Positions 44,798 through 54,157 of a stretch of DNA of 64,000 nucleotides are shown here, one piece after another. The notes beneath the pieces are model-generated. The model saw only the letters and a list, made by a program, of their open reading frames with translations. It was not told the origin of the DNA and searched no databases. A program made the position numbers and the translations under genes. Every line of letters begins with the position of its first letter. Position 1 is the stretch's first letter. This DNA is from Flavobacterium sp. CFS9. GTDB lineage: Bacteria > Bacteroidota > Bacteroidia > Flavobacteriales > Flavobacteriaceae. The stretch spans positions 3,224,001 to 3,288,000 of the forward strand of contig NZ_AP031573.1 of the NCBI RefSeq assembly GCF_041154745.1, read 5' to 3'.

Positions 44798-47251
44798 TTA
44801 ATTTTGTTCATTATTAAAAAATTGGTCAAGAGCACTTAAGTCAGTGATGTTTACAGTTCTTGCTTTACTGCCTTCAAACGGACCAACAATACCAGCTGCT
44901 TCCAGCTGATCGATCAAACGACCGGCTCTGTTGTAACCTAATTTTAATTTTCTTTGCAGTAATGAAGCTGAACCTTGTTGTGCATTGACAATAATCTCTG
45001 CAGCTTCTCTAAATAAAGTGTCTCTTTCGGAAATATCCACATCAAGATTGATGCCATTTTCTTCTCCAACAAACTCCGGAAGCAAATAAGCTGTGGCGTA
45101 AGCTTTCTGCGAACCGATAAAATCCGTAATTTTTTCTACCTCGGGAGTGTCTATGAAGGCGCATTGTACACGTATCACATCATTTCCGTTGGTGTATAAT
45201 AAATCTCCTCGTCCAATTAACTGGTCAGCTCCCTGAGTGTCCAAAATGGTTCTGGAATCAATCTTCGAAGTTACTCTGAAAGCAATTCTTGCAGGGAAAT
45301 TGGCTTTAATTAAACCTGTAATCACATTTACCGATGGTCTTTGTGTAGCAATAATCAAGTGAATACCAATAGCACGAGCCAATTGAGCCAAACGGGCAAT
45401 AGGAACTTCGACTTCTTTTCCGGCAGTCATAATTAAATCGGCAAACTCGTCGACTACCAGAACGATGTAAGGTAAAAATCGGTGGCCCGCTTCGGGATTT
45501 AGTTTTCGTGCCCTGAATTTTTCGTTATACTCCTTAATATTACGAACCATCGCGTCTTTTAGTAAAGAGTAACGATTGTCCATTTCAACACAAAGTGAGT
45601 TCAGCGTGTTGACTACTTTTGCATTGTCGGTAATGATAGCATCTTCGGTATCCGGAAGTTTGGCTAAATAGTGTCTTTCAATTTTATTGAAAAGTGTCAG
45701 CTCTACTTTTTTCGGGTCTACCAGTACAAATTTAACTTCGGCCGGATGTTTCTTATATAAAAGAGAGGTTAAAACAGCGTTCAAACCTACCGATTTTCCT
45801 TGTCCGGTTGCTCCCGCCATCAGTAAGTGAGGCATTTTAGCCAGATCGACCACGAAAGTTTCGTTTGAAATCGTTTTTCCTAAAGCAATTGGGAGTTCCA
45901 TTTCAGCTTCCTGAAATTTCGCTGATCCAATAACACTTTTCATCGAAACCATTGTAGGGTTCTTGTTTGGAACCTCAATACCAATAGTTCCTTTTCCCGG
46001 AATAGGGGCGATAATACGAATTCCTAATGCAGAAAGTGATAATGCAATATCGTCCTCTAAACTTTTAATTTTAGAAATTCTGATTCCGGCCTCCGGTACA
46101 ATTTCGTATAAGGTTACAGATGGACCAACGGTGGCTTTGATTTGCGCAATTTCAATTTTGTAATTGCGCAGTGTATCAACAATTTTGTTTTTGTTTTCTT
46201 CTAATTCTTCCTGATTGATCGTAATTCCTCCAGTCGAATATTCTTTTAATATGTCAAGCGTTGGAAATTTGTAATTGGATAAGTCTAAAGTTGGATCGAA
46301 TAAACCAAAATCAGCTACCAATCGGGAAGCCAGATTTTCTTCGATAATATCTTCTTCCTCCGCTTTTTCAATTACAAATTCTTCGGTGTGAACGGGAGTT
46401 TTTACAGTTACAGGATTAATATCCATTTGGACTGGTTTCAAAACCGGATTCAAATCAATTTCTGATGCGTTAGAAATAGTTGGTTTTAAGGCTTCCTTGT
46501 TGATTTCGAATTGGCTGATATTGGATTTTAGATGAATGTTGTCTAATTCAGGATCTTCTTCGTCGATAGCAAATTCTTCTAAATTATAAGCACTTTCTGC
46601 TTCCTCAGGTTTTTTTATAGAAGCCAATTCTGAGTTGAATTCTTTTTTAGTAGAATCAAAATACGACTGAATTTTTTCAGGGGATAATTTGATTTTAAAA
46701 ATCAGGTACACGATTAATCCGAAAAGCAGCGTAAGCAAAGTTCCGGTTTTTCCGATGTAATCTTGTAAAAACAGATTGAGTTCGTATCCAATTGTTCCGC
46801 CCAGTTCAGGTGCTGATGTAGCGAAAAATCCAAATAGTACAGAGACAATAATAAGGGCAAAAAGATCCCAAAACCAGGTGTTTTTTAATTTTTTGGTAGA
46901 AAGTTCCAAAGCAAGAAACATTCCGGTAAGGAAAAATAAACGGACGAATATAAAAGAAGCAATACCGAAACCTCTGTATACAATAAGATCGGCTAGGAAT
47001 GCCCCAAATTTTCCGAGCCAGTTTTCTACAATTTCGGTACGATCGCCAAGCTGGCTTACCGCACTTTGGTCAGATTGCCATTGTCCGTTGACATAAAAAG
47101 AAATAAAGGCAACTAATAGTGCCACAGAAAAGAGTATCAGAAGACATCCCAAAACAAATTTTTGTTGTTTGGAAAGGTTACCATACCTTATCTTTTCAGT
47201 CTTTGATTCGTTTTTTTTGTCTAAAGTTTCCTTTTTGGTTGTTTTTGCCAT
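44798..47251 (-). CDS. ftsK: DNA translocase FtsK
   Basis: 817 residues. Four N-terminal membrane segments (~30-190), an acidic linker (~195-330), the alpha domain (~335-440), the RecA-like motor with Walker A GATGQGKSVG (~477) and Walker B VLVVDEFADL (~600), and a C-terminal winged-helix gamma domain (LLQRKLKLGYNRAGRLIDQL, ~750-810) that reads orienting DNA motifs. It anchors at the septum and pumps chromosome termini apart. It starts 18 nt after the dgkA stop. Confidence 0.97.
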   Translation of the reverse strand: MAKTTKKETLDKKNESKTEKIRYGNLSKQQKFVLGCLLILFSVALLVAFISFYVNGQWQSDQSAVSQLGDRTEIVENWLGKFGAFLADLIVYRGFGIASFIFVRLFFLTGMFLALELSTKKLKNTWFWDLFALIIVSVLFGFFATSAPELGGTIGYELNLFLQDYIGKTGTLLTLLFGLIVYLIFKIKLSPEKIQSYFDSTKKEFNSELASIKKPEEAESAYNLEEFAIDEEDPELDNIHLKSNISQFEINKEALKPTISNASEIDLNPVLKPVQMDINPVTVKTPVHTEEFVIEKAEEEDIIEENLASRLVADFGLFDPTLDLSNYKFPTLDILKEYSTGGITINQEELEENKNKIVDTLRNYKIEIAQIKATVGPSVTLYEIVPEAGIRISKIKSLEDDIALSLSALGIRIIAPIPGKGTIGIEVPNKNPTMVSMKSVIGSAKFQEAEMELPIALGKTISNETFVVDLAKMPHLLMAGATGQGKSVGLNAVLTSLLYKKHPAEVKFVLVDPKKVELTLFNKIERHYLAKLPDTEDAIITDNAKVVNTLNSLCVEMDNRYSLLKDAMVRNIKEYNEKFRARKLNPEAGHRFLPYIVLVVDEFADLIMTAGKEVEVPIARLAQLARAIGIHLIIATQRPSVNVITGLIKANFPARIAFRVTSKIDSRTILDTQGADQLIGRGDLLYTNGNDVIRVQCAFIDTPEVEKITDFIGSQKAYATAYLLPEFVGEENGINLDVDISERDTLFREAAEIIVNAQQGSASLLQRKLKLGYNRAGRLIDQLEAAGIVGPFEGSKARTVNITDLSALDQFFNNEQN

Positions 47252-47269
47252 TCTTGCGTTTCCTGTTGC

Positions 47270-47644
47270 CTATATAAATTTTGGGATGTAAATGATTAAG
47301 CCTATTGCGATTGCTGTCATCGCGGCAAAAAATACCGCTCCGGCCGCAATATCTTTAATAAAACCGATTCGCTTGCTGTAATCTGGGTGAATAAAATCGG
47401 CAATTTTTTCTACCGCTGTATTCAAGCCTTCGATACCTAATACAAGGCCTATGGCTAATGTTTGACACAGCCATTCGGTTTGTGATATGTGAAAATAAAA
47501 CCCGGCAATGGTCATGATAATTCCCAGAGAGAATTGAACCATTATGCTGTGTTCTGTTTTGATTAATTTTACCGCTCCGTTAAAAGCATAAGTCATACTT
47601 TTTAGTCGGCCGGTAACAAAGGTATTGTCTTTTTGAAATTCCAT
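47270..47644 (-). CDS. dgkA: Diacylglycerol/undecaprenol kinase family protein
   Basis: 124 residues with three predicted membrane helices and the family signature EGLNTAVEKIADF (~residues 70-82), which holds the catalytic glutamate and metal-binding residues; N-terminal AFNGAVKLIKTEHS is the conserved surface helix. It phosphorylates diacylglycerol or undecaprenol in the inner membrane. It starts 9 nt after the tpx stop in the direction of ftsK. Confidence 0.92.
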   Translation of the reverse strand: MEFQKDNTFVTGRLKSMTYAFNGAVKLIKTEHSIMVQFSLGIIMTIAGFYFHISQTEWLCQTLAIGLVLGIEGLNTAVEKIADFIHPDYSKRIGFIKDIAAGAVFFAAMTAIAIGLIIYIPKFI

Positions 47645-47653
47645 TTAAAGATC

Positions 47654-48151
47654 TTATAGTGCTGCTAAAGCTGCTTCGTAATTTGGTTCGTTTGCAATTT
47701 CAGCTACTTGTTCAGTGTGCGTTACTTTTCCATCAGCATCAACAACAATGATTACTCTTGAGTGTAAACCAGTCAAAGGACCGTCAACAATTTCTAAACC
47801 GTTTGTTTTTCCAAAATCTCCTGTCTGGAAATCTGATAAATTAACTACATTTTCTAATCCTTCAGCACCACAAAAACGTTTTTGCGCAAATGGTAAATCT
47901 CTAGAAATACACAATACAGTTGTGTTTTCTAAGCTGCTGGCACTTTCGTTGAATTTTCTAACAGATGTCGCACAAGTTCCGGTATCGATACTTGGAAAAA
48001 TGTTTAAAACCAGTTTTTTTCCGGCAAAATTGCTTAAAGAAACAACTGATAAATCGTTTTGTACTAGTTTGAAATCAGCTAGTTGTGATCCAACTGTTGG
48101 TAATTCGCCTGAAGTATGAATAGGATTTCCTCCCAATGTTATTGAAGCCAT
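47654..48151 (-). CDS. tpx: Thiol peroxidase Tpx
   Basis: 165 residues, standard length. Peroxidatic cysteine in [16 protein letters not shown] (~residue 59) and resolving cysteine in [12 protein letters not shown] (~93), with the [17 protein letters not shown]-terminal Tpx signature. It reduces hydroperoxides with thioredoxin. It is probably the first gene before dgkA and ftsK; the upstream intergenic region holds a tandem repeat and a terminator of the next operon. Confidence 0.95.
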   Translation of the reverse strand: MASITLGGNPIHTSGELPTVGSQLADFKLVQNDLSVVSLSNFAGKKLVLNIFPSIDTGTCATSVRKFNESASSLENTTVLCISRDLPFAQKRFCGAEGLENVVNLSDFQTGDFGKTNGLEIVDGPLTGLHSRVIIVVDADGKVTHTEQVAEIANEPNYEAALAAL

Positions 48152-48340
48152 GATTTTTATTTAAATTAATGAGGTTCAAAAGTAAGGATTAATATTCGAA
48201 TCTAAAAGTATTTGTTGATGGGTTTAAGGAGAGATTAAGGGGGGTGTTTTAATAGTCATGAATTCACAAATTATTTTGGATTTATCGCAAAGTCCTTCGA
48301 CTTCGCTCAGGAGGACACGCGTGGCTCAAGCAACGACCAC

Positions 48341-48433
48341 GACTGCAAACTGAGACTGTAAACTGAGACTGTAAACTGAGACTAGAAAACTGAGACTAGA
48401 AAACTGAGACTAGAAAACTGAGACTGCAAACTA
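48341..48433. repeat. Tandem 13/14-nt repeat, 7 units
   Basis: Three units of GACTGYAAACTGA (13 nt), three of GACTAGAAAACTGA (14 nt), and a last partial GACTGCAAACTA, head to tail without spacers. Intergenic minisatellite; unit number probably varies between strains. Confidence 0.9.
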
Positions 48434-48464
48434 AAAAAAAAGCGCTCCAAAATTGAAACGCTTC
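48434..48464 (-). terminator. Terminator behind the thioredoxin-group operon
   Basis: On the minus strand AAGCG ... CGCTT stem followed by nine T residues, ~35 nt after the stop of the 85-residue gene. Confidence 0.6.
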
Positions 48465-48498
48465 CCCCTTGTCATGTTTTTTTTATTTGTATGCTCGA

Positions 48499-48756
48499 TT
48501 ATTTATCGATGGAACCTAAAACACGTTTCATAAACGCATTTAGAGCTTCTTTTTTATCAGTGCCCTGAACTACCATTTTGTGTACTTCAAGCGCACCATA
48601 CATATTCGAAATTAATTCACCAATTACATCTAATTCTTCATCTTTTAAAGATGGAATTTCAGTCATCGCTTCTAAAACTTCGATAGTTTCAATGATATAA
48701 TCCTGATCGTTTTCTTCGATAAATTGGGTTAACTGCTTTATTACGGGTAATTTCAT
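48499..48756 (-). CDS. Small conserved protein (DUF6952-like)
   Basis: 85 residues, acidic and helical, no motif of known function. In flavobacteria a small protein of this kind (DUF6952, from memory) sits next to the thioredoxin and peroxiredoxin genes, as here, so a role in redox control is plausible but unproven. It is 84 nt behind the thioredoxin gene and is followed by a terminator. Confidence 0.75.
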   Translation of the reverse strand: MKLPVIKQLTQFIEENDQDYIIETIEVLEAMTEIPSLKDEELDVIGELISNMYGALEVHKMVVQGTDKKEALNAFMKRVLGSIDK

Positions 48757-48840
48757 TTTTCTGGATTTTTAGATTATTCGATTATTGGATTTTTAGATAA
48801 GGTTCAAAAAATCTAACCGTCTAAAAATCTAATAATCTGT

Positions 48841-49149
48841 TTACGCGATAGCGTTTACCAAGTCGATTAGAACTTCTTGTTTGTTGGTTTGAGTTTCTCC
48901 AACCAATTGTCCGTTTACAAAGGTTGCAAAGGTAGGCAAGTTGCTTACATTAGCTAACTTTCTTGATTCCGGTGAATTTTCAGCATCAACCAAAACAAAA
49001 GTGATAGCTTCGTTTTCTGTGGCTAATTTTTTGAATTTTGGTTTCATAATACGGCAATTTCCACACCATGAAGCGGAGTATTGCACTACTACTTTTTCGT
49101 TTTTAGCAACTAAATCTGCTAACGTATCTTCGTTTAAGTCGATTAACAT
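48841..49149 (-). CDS. Thioredoxin-family protein
   Basis: 102 residues, a minimal thioredoxin fold. Active site WCGNC (~residues 28-32) instead of WCGPC, then KFKKLATENEAITFVLVDAE and the cis-Pro loop NLPTFATF. The changed dipeptide should shift its redox potential. Neighbouring peroxiredoxin (228 nt upstream) is the likely partner. Confidence 0.9.
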   Translation of the reverse strand: MLIDLNEDTLADLVAKNEKVVVQYSASWCGNCRIMKPKFKKLATENEAITFVLVDAENSPESRKLANVSNLPTFATFVNGQLVGETQTNKQEVLIDLVNAIA

Positions 49150-49160
49150 AGTTTTTATTT

Positions 49161-49381
49161 TTAAGACACTAAGTTGCTAAGGTTCTAAGATGCTAAGTTT
49201 GCTCTCGAACCGAATAACTTCGTGTGGATTTATTTGGTGTTTTTTTAAGTCATTGAGATTCTAAGATCTAAGTTTAGTCTTAGAATCTCTCGACTTTTAT
49301 TGTAGAATTGTATGTATATAAGATTCAAAAGTGAAGTTAAAAAACTTAGCATCTTAGAACCTTAGTATCTTAGCAGCTTAA
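49161..49381. repeat. Nested inverted repeat between peroxiredoxin and thioredoxin genes
   Basis: Outer arms of ~40 nt (49161-49200 and 49342-49381) share GCTAAGGTTCTAAGATGCTA with its complement and a flanking CTAAG. Inner arms GAGATTCTAAGA (49255-49266) / TCTTAGAATCTC (49278-49289) are perfect. The outer right arm covers the stop codon of the peroxiredoxin gene (49380-49378). It resembles a MITE-like or REP-like dispersed element. Confidence 0.8.
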
Positions 49382-50016
49382 TTAGCGCTTAAATACTCAG
49401 CAGTACTAAGTCTGTCAGCAGACATTGCTTCTTTTCCGGCTTCCCAGTTTGCAGGACAAACTTCACCTTTAGTTTGAATGTGAGTGTAAGCATCCACCAT
49501 TCTTAAATATTCGTTTACGTTACGTCCTAATGGCATATCGTTAACACTTTCGTGGAAAATTTTTCCAGTTTCGTCAATTAAGTAAGTAGCTCTGTATGGT
49601 ACGTTTGAACCTTCGATGATAACTGAATCAGTTTCTTCGCTATAGCTTGTAGATTCAATATCAAGAATGCCTAAAATGTTAGCTAAGTTACGGTTTGTAT
49701 CTGCTAAGATTGGGTAAGTAACACCTTCGATTCCACCGTTGTTTTTTGGTGTGTTTAACCATGCAAAGTGTACTTCGTTTGTATCACATGAAGCTCCGAT
49801 TACGATAGTATTTCTTTTTTCAAATTCTGGTAAAGCAGCTTGGAAGGCGTGTAATTCAGTTGGGCAAACAAAAGTGAAATCTTTTGGGTACCAAAACAAT
49901 AATACTTTTTTGTTGTTGTTTACTGCTTCTTCAAAAATGTTGATTTTTAAATTATCACCCATTTCAGAGATAGCATCAACTGCAATACTTGGGAATTTTT
50001 TTCCTACTAAAGACAT
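49378..50016 (-). CDS. 2-Cys peroxiredoxin (AhpC/Prx type)
   Basis: 212 residues. Peroxidatic cysteine in FTFVCPTELHAF (~residue 50) and resolving cysteine in KGEVCPANWEAG (~190), a typical 2-Cys layout with HEFSVND-like central strands (ILGILDIESTSYSEETDSV). It reduces H2O2 and organic peroxides with the thioredoxin encoded downstream. The last codons lie inside a dispersed inverted repeat, so the C-terminus may differ slightly between relatives. Confidence 0.95.
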   Translation of the reverse strand: MSLVGKKFPSIAVDAISEMGDNLKINIFEEAVNNNKKVLLFWYPKDFTFVCPTELHAFQAALPEFEKRNTIVIGASCDTNEVHFAWLNTPKNNGGIEGVTYPILADTNRNLANILGILDIESTSYSEETDSVIIEGSNVPYRATYLIDETGKIFHESVNDMPLGRNVNEYLRMVDAYTHIQTKGEVCPANWEAGKEAMSADRLSTAEYLSAN

Positions 50017-50153
50017 ATTTTTCGTTTTAAAGTTAAAAATTTATTTCTGGTGCAAAAGTAGGGCATAAGTGCGTATTCTTATAATAAGAAGTAATTATTA
50101 ATATTTATTATGTGATAGTTTTTGATTATGAGTTACTGTTTGGTTTTTGTAAG

Positions 50154-51767
50154 TTATTGGATTTCAATATTTACAGGTAGGTTTCCTTTGCAAGTATTAT
50201 TTTCAAGAAATTGAATTCCTGCATTTTTTTGAAATTCTTCGAAATCCTGATACACCTGAATAATTCGGGAAGCTTTAGATAGATTCGGAATTATTGGTAA
50301 AACATAAGGGTTTCCGAAAACGTAAAGGAGGCACTTTTTGGTTTGAAGAAGGTCAGAAAGTAATTCTAAAACTTCATCATCGATTTCGAAATTATTCATT
50401 GGTTTTGCTTTAGGGACAAACAAAGAAATAATAACGGTTTCGAATGGCTCGAGACCTTTTTTGATTTCTGAAATGGATGAATCTCCTGCATTCTCGAAAG
50501 CAAATTCTGCTGAATTTAGAGCTGTGTTTAGAGCCTGAAAAAATGGATTTTCCGTGTTTTTGTATAAACTTAGCTTCGCTAACTGATTGTTTTTTTGTGC
50601 CTCGGAAATTTGTTCAATATTGAAATTATCAACAATTTTTGTGATGGTATTTTGAGCAATTTCAAGGTTTAAAGCTGATGCTTTTTCGAAATTTAGTTCA
50701 CCCGAAGTAAAGTGATTTTCCGCTAGGATTCCAACTTTTTGCTTGGCTTTCATAATTCTGTTGAAGCTTTCTTCAATACGTTCCGGAGAAGCATTTTTAA
50801 GAATGGCTTCGATTCCTTCGGGTACATTTTCGGCAAAACATAAAACGTCGTTACCGGCATTAAAGGCTTCCCATTCCAATTCTCCTTTGGTTTCATATAA
50901 TTTTGAAACACTATGCATATTCAGCGCATCAGAAATGACCAATCCATCGTAACCCAATTGTTCTCGTAAAAGTGTTTCGATAATGGGTTTTGATAAAGTT
51001 GCCGAAGTATTTTTCCCTTCGTTCAAACTTGGAACTGCTAAATGTCCGATCATTATAGAATCAACATCGTGTTCAATTCCTTTAATAAACGGATACAATT
51101 CGTTTTCAAGTAATTCTTCTAAAGTCTCGTTTAAAATCGGCAGCCCTAAATGAGAATCGACATTGGTATTTCCGTGTCCGGGAAAGTGTTTCAGACAGCC
51201 TAAAATTCCAACATCCGACATTCCTTTAAGGTATTCGACAGCAAAATGGGCTACTTTTTCTTTGTTTTCACCAAAGGAGCGATAGCCAATTACAGGATTA
51301 TTCGGGTTGTTGTTGATGTCAGCCAAAGGTGATAAGTTGTAATGAATTCCGGCAGCTTTCAAATCTAAACCAATTTGTTTTCCCACTTCATAAACCAGGT
51401 TTGATTTACTTTCCGGTAAAGCGCCTAATGTAATGGCGTAAGGGTACTGCGGTGTTTTTTCGATACGCATGGCCAATCCCCATTCGGCATCAATGCTGAT
51501 TAGGAGAGGGGTAGTGGCAGCTTTTTGGTAACGGACAATCAGGTCTTTTATTTTTTGATAGCTGTCGTCATTAAAAACAACTTTTTTCTTGCTCTCGTAG
51601 TTGGTTGCAGCACTGGCACGGCTGTGAAAAAAGGTAAGTCCGCCAATGTTGTGTTCTTTTATTAAACGTTCAGTTTCCTGAATGTTTTCTTCGGTATCGT
51701 TTATAAAAACTGCTGGGAAAAAGAATTGTCCCACTTTTTGTCTTAATGCCTGTGCTGTCATTTTCAT
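50154..51767 (-). CDS. Glycoside hydrolase family 3, NagZ-like beta-N-acetylglucosaminidase
   Basis: 537 residues without a signal peptide, so cytoplasmic. The catalytic domain carries the NagZ signature KHFPGHGNTNVDSH (~residue 190, with the His/Asp dyad) and the nucleophile region DGLVISDALNM (~280). A C-terminal extension of ~190 residues resembles the second GH3 domain. NagZ cuts GlcNAc from 1,6-anhydroMurNAc peptides. Its neighbours (AmpG-like permease, AnmK, MurQ) complete the recycling route, which supports NagZ over a general hexosaminidase. Confidence 0.85.
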   Translation of the reverse strand: MKMTAQALRQKVGQFFFPAVFINDTEENIQETERLIKEHNIGGLTFFHSRASAATNYESKKKVVFNDDSYQKIKDLIVRYQKAATTPLLISIDAEWGLAMRIEKTPQYPYAITLGALPESKSNLVYEVGKQIGLDLKAAGIHYNLSPLADINNNPNNPVIGYRSFGENKEKVAHFAVEYLKGMSDVGILGCLKHFPGHGNTNVDSHLGLPILNETLEELLENELYPFIKGIEHDVDSIMIGHLAVPSLNEGKNTSATLSKPIIETLLREQLGYDGLVISDALNMHSVSKLYETKGELEWEAFNAGNDVLCFAENVPEGIEAILKNASPERIEESFNRIMKAKQKVGILAENHFTSGELNFEKASALNLEIAQNTITKIVDNFNIEQISEAQKNNQLAKLSLYKNTENPFFQALNTALNSAEFAFENAGDSSISEIKKGLEPFETVIISLFVPKAKPMNNFEIDDEVLELLSDLLQTKKCLLYVFGNPYVLPIIPNLSKASRIIQVYQDFEEFQKNAGIQFLENNTCKGNLPVNIEIQ

Positions 51768-51875
51768 TATTGTATCAATTTTACTTACATTTTATTCCAG
51801 TGTTTTCTGATATAATGCCGATGTAATATGAAAATAGTACAATGCAATTGGATTATATTGAATATACAATCGGTA

Positions 51876-52325
51876 TTATAAAGTCATTTTCATGCAAACA
51901 CTATTGTCCATTTTCTCATAAGGCGGATAGTTTGGAATGATAGTGTATCCTAATTTTTGGTATAAGCTGATGGCTTCCGGTTGATTTTTACCAGTTTCGA
52001 GTATTGTATAGCGGTATTCGATTTCTTTTGCCCAACGTTCGAGTTCTGCCAGAACCTGAGAAGCAATTCCTCTTTTTCGGAAATCAGGGTGCACAAACAT
52101 GCGTTTGATTTCGACTGTATCTTTCTCTTTTTCTCTGAAAGCACCACAGCCAACTGCTCTATCATTTTCATAGAAAACGACAACATGTTTGATGAGATCG
52201 GTTTTGTTAAACTGATTGTAAAAGTCATGGTCATCTCCGTCTCTGATTTTTAAATCCTGATCGAGTAAAATGACCAGATTTTTAAAATCAGTATCGTCTG
52301 AGTTGGTTCGTTTTAGTTTGATCAT
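51876..52325 (-). CDS. GNAT-family N-acetyltransferase
   Basis: 149 residues. Acetyl-CoA binding motif A reads VHPDFRKRGIASQVL (~residues 75-89), preceded by VEIKRMF and followed by LYQKLGYT, the standard GNAT order. Substrate unknown; placed between the GH3 gene and a small TPR-like gene, it might act on an amino sugar or peptide, but this is a guess. Confidence 0.9.
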   Translation of the reverse strand: MIKLKRTNSDDTDFKNLVILLDQDLKIRDGDDHDFYNQFNKTDLIKHVVVFYENDRAVGCGAFREKEKDTVEIKRMFVHPDFRKRGIASQVLAELERWAKEIEYRYTILETGKNQPEAISLYQKLGYTIIPNYPPYEKMDNSVCMKMTL

Positions 52326-52380
52326 GATTCAAAAAAGTTAAGAAAAATAAAACCAAGTTGCTCTTATTTTTCTACCATAA

Positions 52381-52428
52381 AGAGATTAAGATAGTAAAGC
52401 TCAGTTTGGCTTAATATACTTAATCTCT
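52381..52428. repeat. Inverted repeat AGAGATTAAG / CTTAATCTCT
   Basis: Perfect 10-nt arms 28 nt apart between the GNAT and TPR-like genes, of the same AT-rich type as the dispersed repeats elsewhere in the core region. Confidence 0.55.
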
Positions 52429-52470
52429 TAATGGTGAAAAGAAAATTAAGCTTAATTTTAAAATATTTAT

Positions 52471-52812
52471 TTATTTCAGTTTTGCTTTTTTTTGTTTGCC
52501 TAATTGTTTTTTAGTTTCAATTGCTTTTTCCAGTCGGTTTTTAAAACGGAAAAGTTTCGGCAAACCTTCGAGTCGGTCTTCAAGTGTAATTTCTTCGTAA
52601 ACAACAATGGCTTTTTCTAAAACCCGGATCTCATTATCGAGATCGATCTGGTTTTTGTATAAGGTTGCCAATCGGTCGTAAGGGTGATTTCCTTTGAAAC
52701 CTTCGTTAATATTTTGTTCGTATAGTGCAATTGCTTTCTCAATTTCTCCTTCTTTTTCCAATTCAATTGCTTTCAGATTTCGTTCGGCCTGTAAATTTTC
52801 ATTGATTTCCAT
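52471..52812 (-). CDS. Small tetratricopeptide-like protein
   Basis: 113 residues, all helical, with a TPR-like pair (KAIALYEQNINEGFKGNHPY, then DRLATLYKNQIDLDNEIRVL) and a lysine-rich end. No signal peptide. It starts 22 nt after the AmpG-like permease gene. Function unknown; likely a protein-binding adaptor. Confidence 0.75.
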   Translation of the reverse strand: MEINENLQAERNLKAIELEKEGEIEKAIALYEQNINEGFKGNHPYDRLATLYKNQIDLDNEIRVLEKAIVVYEEITLEDRLEGLPKLFRFKNRLEKAIETKKQLGKQKKAKLK

Positions 52813-52834
52813 AGGTTAGATGTTCGATTTGGGG

Positions 52835-54157
52835 TTAAACTTCTTCAGACTTTTTTCCAAAATCTTTTGGGAATATTAAAAAACGGGATAAAATAAGACC
52901 CGGGATTGTGGCTATTATTACCCAGATAAAGAAGTTTTCATAACCTAAATATTTTTGTATAAAGCCGCTTAGCATCCCCGGTAACATCATTCCTAATGCC
53001 ATAAAACCGGTTGCAAGCGCATAATGTGCCGTTTTTGATTCTCCTTCCGCAACATGAATTAAGTACATCATAAAGCCTGTGAAACCAAAACCGTATCCAA
53101 ATTGTTCCAGAATAACAGTAATGCAGGTATAGAGATTTAAAGGAGAGTTAATTTCGAAAAAATATAAATTGATATGAAGATGGAAAATTGCTTCCGGTTG
53201 AAAATGTGCCAATCCGATAAAACCAAGAATAGGCAGGTGCATAATAAGGAACATAGGAAACATCCATTTGGTAAGACCATGTTTCGAAAGTGCAATTCCG
53301 CCTAAAATTCCACCAACAGTCAAAGCAAAAATTCCCAGAGTTCCATAAATTATTCCAACAGCTTCCGTATCTAATCCCATTCCGCCTAACTCCCTTCCGT
53401 CAAGTAAAAAAGGGCTTAACATTTTAAGTAGTTGAGATTCACCAAGTCTGAAGACAAGGATAAAAGCGAGAATTATTCCAATTTGTTTTTTTTGAAAGAA
53501 ACTTGTAAATATAGTGGCAAAGTTTTGATGATGCGTTTTATCAGTACTTTCTAAAGCGTTTATTTCTTCTTTTGGTGTAAAAATGAAATTGTAAAGGGTA
53601 ATAAAGGTCATTAATAAACCCACAATAATCATGGTATAAGACCAGGCTTTGGTATTGTCACCATATTTATGTTCTAAGTAACCTGCGAGTAAAACAATTA
53701 ATCCATTTCCGGCAAGCATCGAAAGTCGGTAAAAGGTACTTCTGATTCCTAAGAAAAAAGACTGCTGTTCTTTGGGTAAAACCAATAAATAAAAACCATC
53801 ACTGGCAATATCATTGGAGGCTGATGCAAAAGCGGCAACCCAGAATATGGCTAATGTCATCATGAAAAAGCCACTCGTTGGAATGGTGAATCCAACGATC
53901 AAAAAAGCAATGGAAATAAGCAATTGCATGGATAGAAACCATTTTCTTTTGGTACCGATTAATTCAATCAATGGGCTCCAAAGTGGTTTTATTACCCAGG
54001 GAAGGTATAATAAACTGGTGTAGACGCCAATATCTTCGTTTGATATTCCCAGATTTTTGTACATAATTACCGAAACAGAGATAATTATGGCATAAGGCAA
54101 TCCAGATGCGAAATTTAGAAACGGAATCCAGAACCATGGTTTATTATCTGTTTTCAT
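52835..54157 (-). CDS. MFS permease, AmpG-like
   Basis: 440 residues with ~12 membrane helices. The N-terminus (FASGLPYAIIISVSVIMYKN) and the loop SPLIELIGTKRKWF resemble AmpG-type muropeptide permeases; SNDIASDGFYLLVLP matches the AmpG-family helix-4 region (usually ASQDIAxDAxR). It overlaps the upstream hydrolase gene by 14 nt. Together with NagZ-, AnmK- and MurQ-like genes it most likely imports anhydro-muropeptides or related sugars. Confidence 0.85.
   Translation of the reverse strand: MKTDNKPWFWIPFLNFASGLPYAIIISVSVIMYKNLGISNEDIGVYTSLLYLPWVIKPLWSPLIELIGTKRKWFLSMQLLISIAFLIVGFTIPTSGFFMMTLAIFWVAAFASASNDIASDGFYLLVLPKEQQSFFLGIRSTFYRLSMLAGNGLIVLLAGYLEHKYGDNTKAWSYTMIIVGLLMTFITLYNFIFTPKEEINALESTDKTHHQNFATIFTSFFQKKQIGIILAFILVFRLGESQLLKMLSPFLLDGRELGGMGLDTEAVGIIYGTLGIFALTVGGILGGIALSKHGLTKWMFPMFLIMHLPILGFIGLAHFQPEAIFHLHINLYFFEINSPLNLYTCITVILEQFGYGFGFTGFMMYLIHVAEGESKTAHYALATGFMALGMMLPGMLSGFIQKYLGYENFFIWVIIATIPGLILSRFLIFPKDFGKKSEEV

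Larger units (their letters stand above)
48152..48498. other. Intergenic region with REP-like element and tandem repeat
   Basis: It contains a TTCGACTTCGCTCAG repeat half-element (48291-48317), seven tandem ~13-nt units (48341-48433) and a terminator for the upstream operon (48434-48464). No gene seen. Confidence 0.6.

Noticed and set aside
48341..48433. Possible CRISPR array
   Set aside because: Units of 13-14 nt follow head to tail with no spacers, and there are no cas genes.
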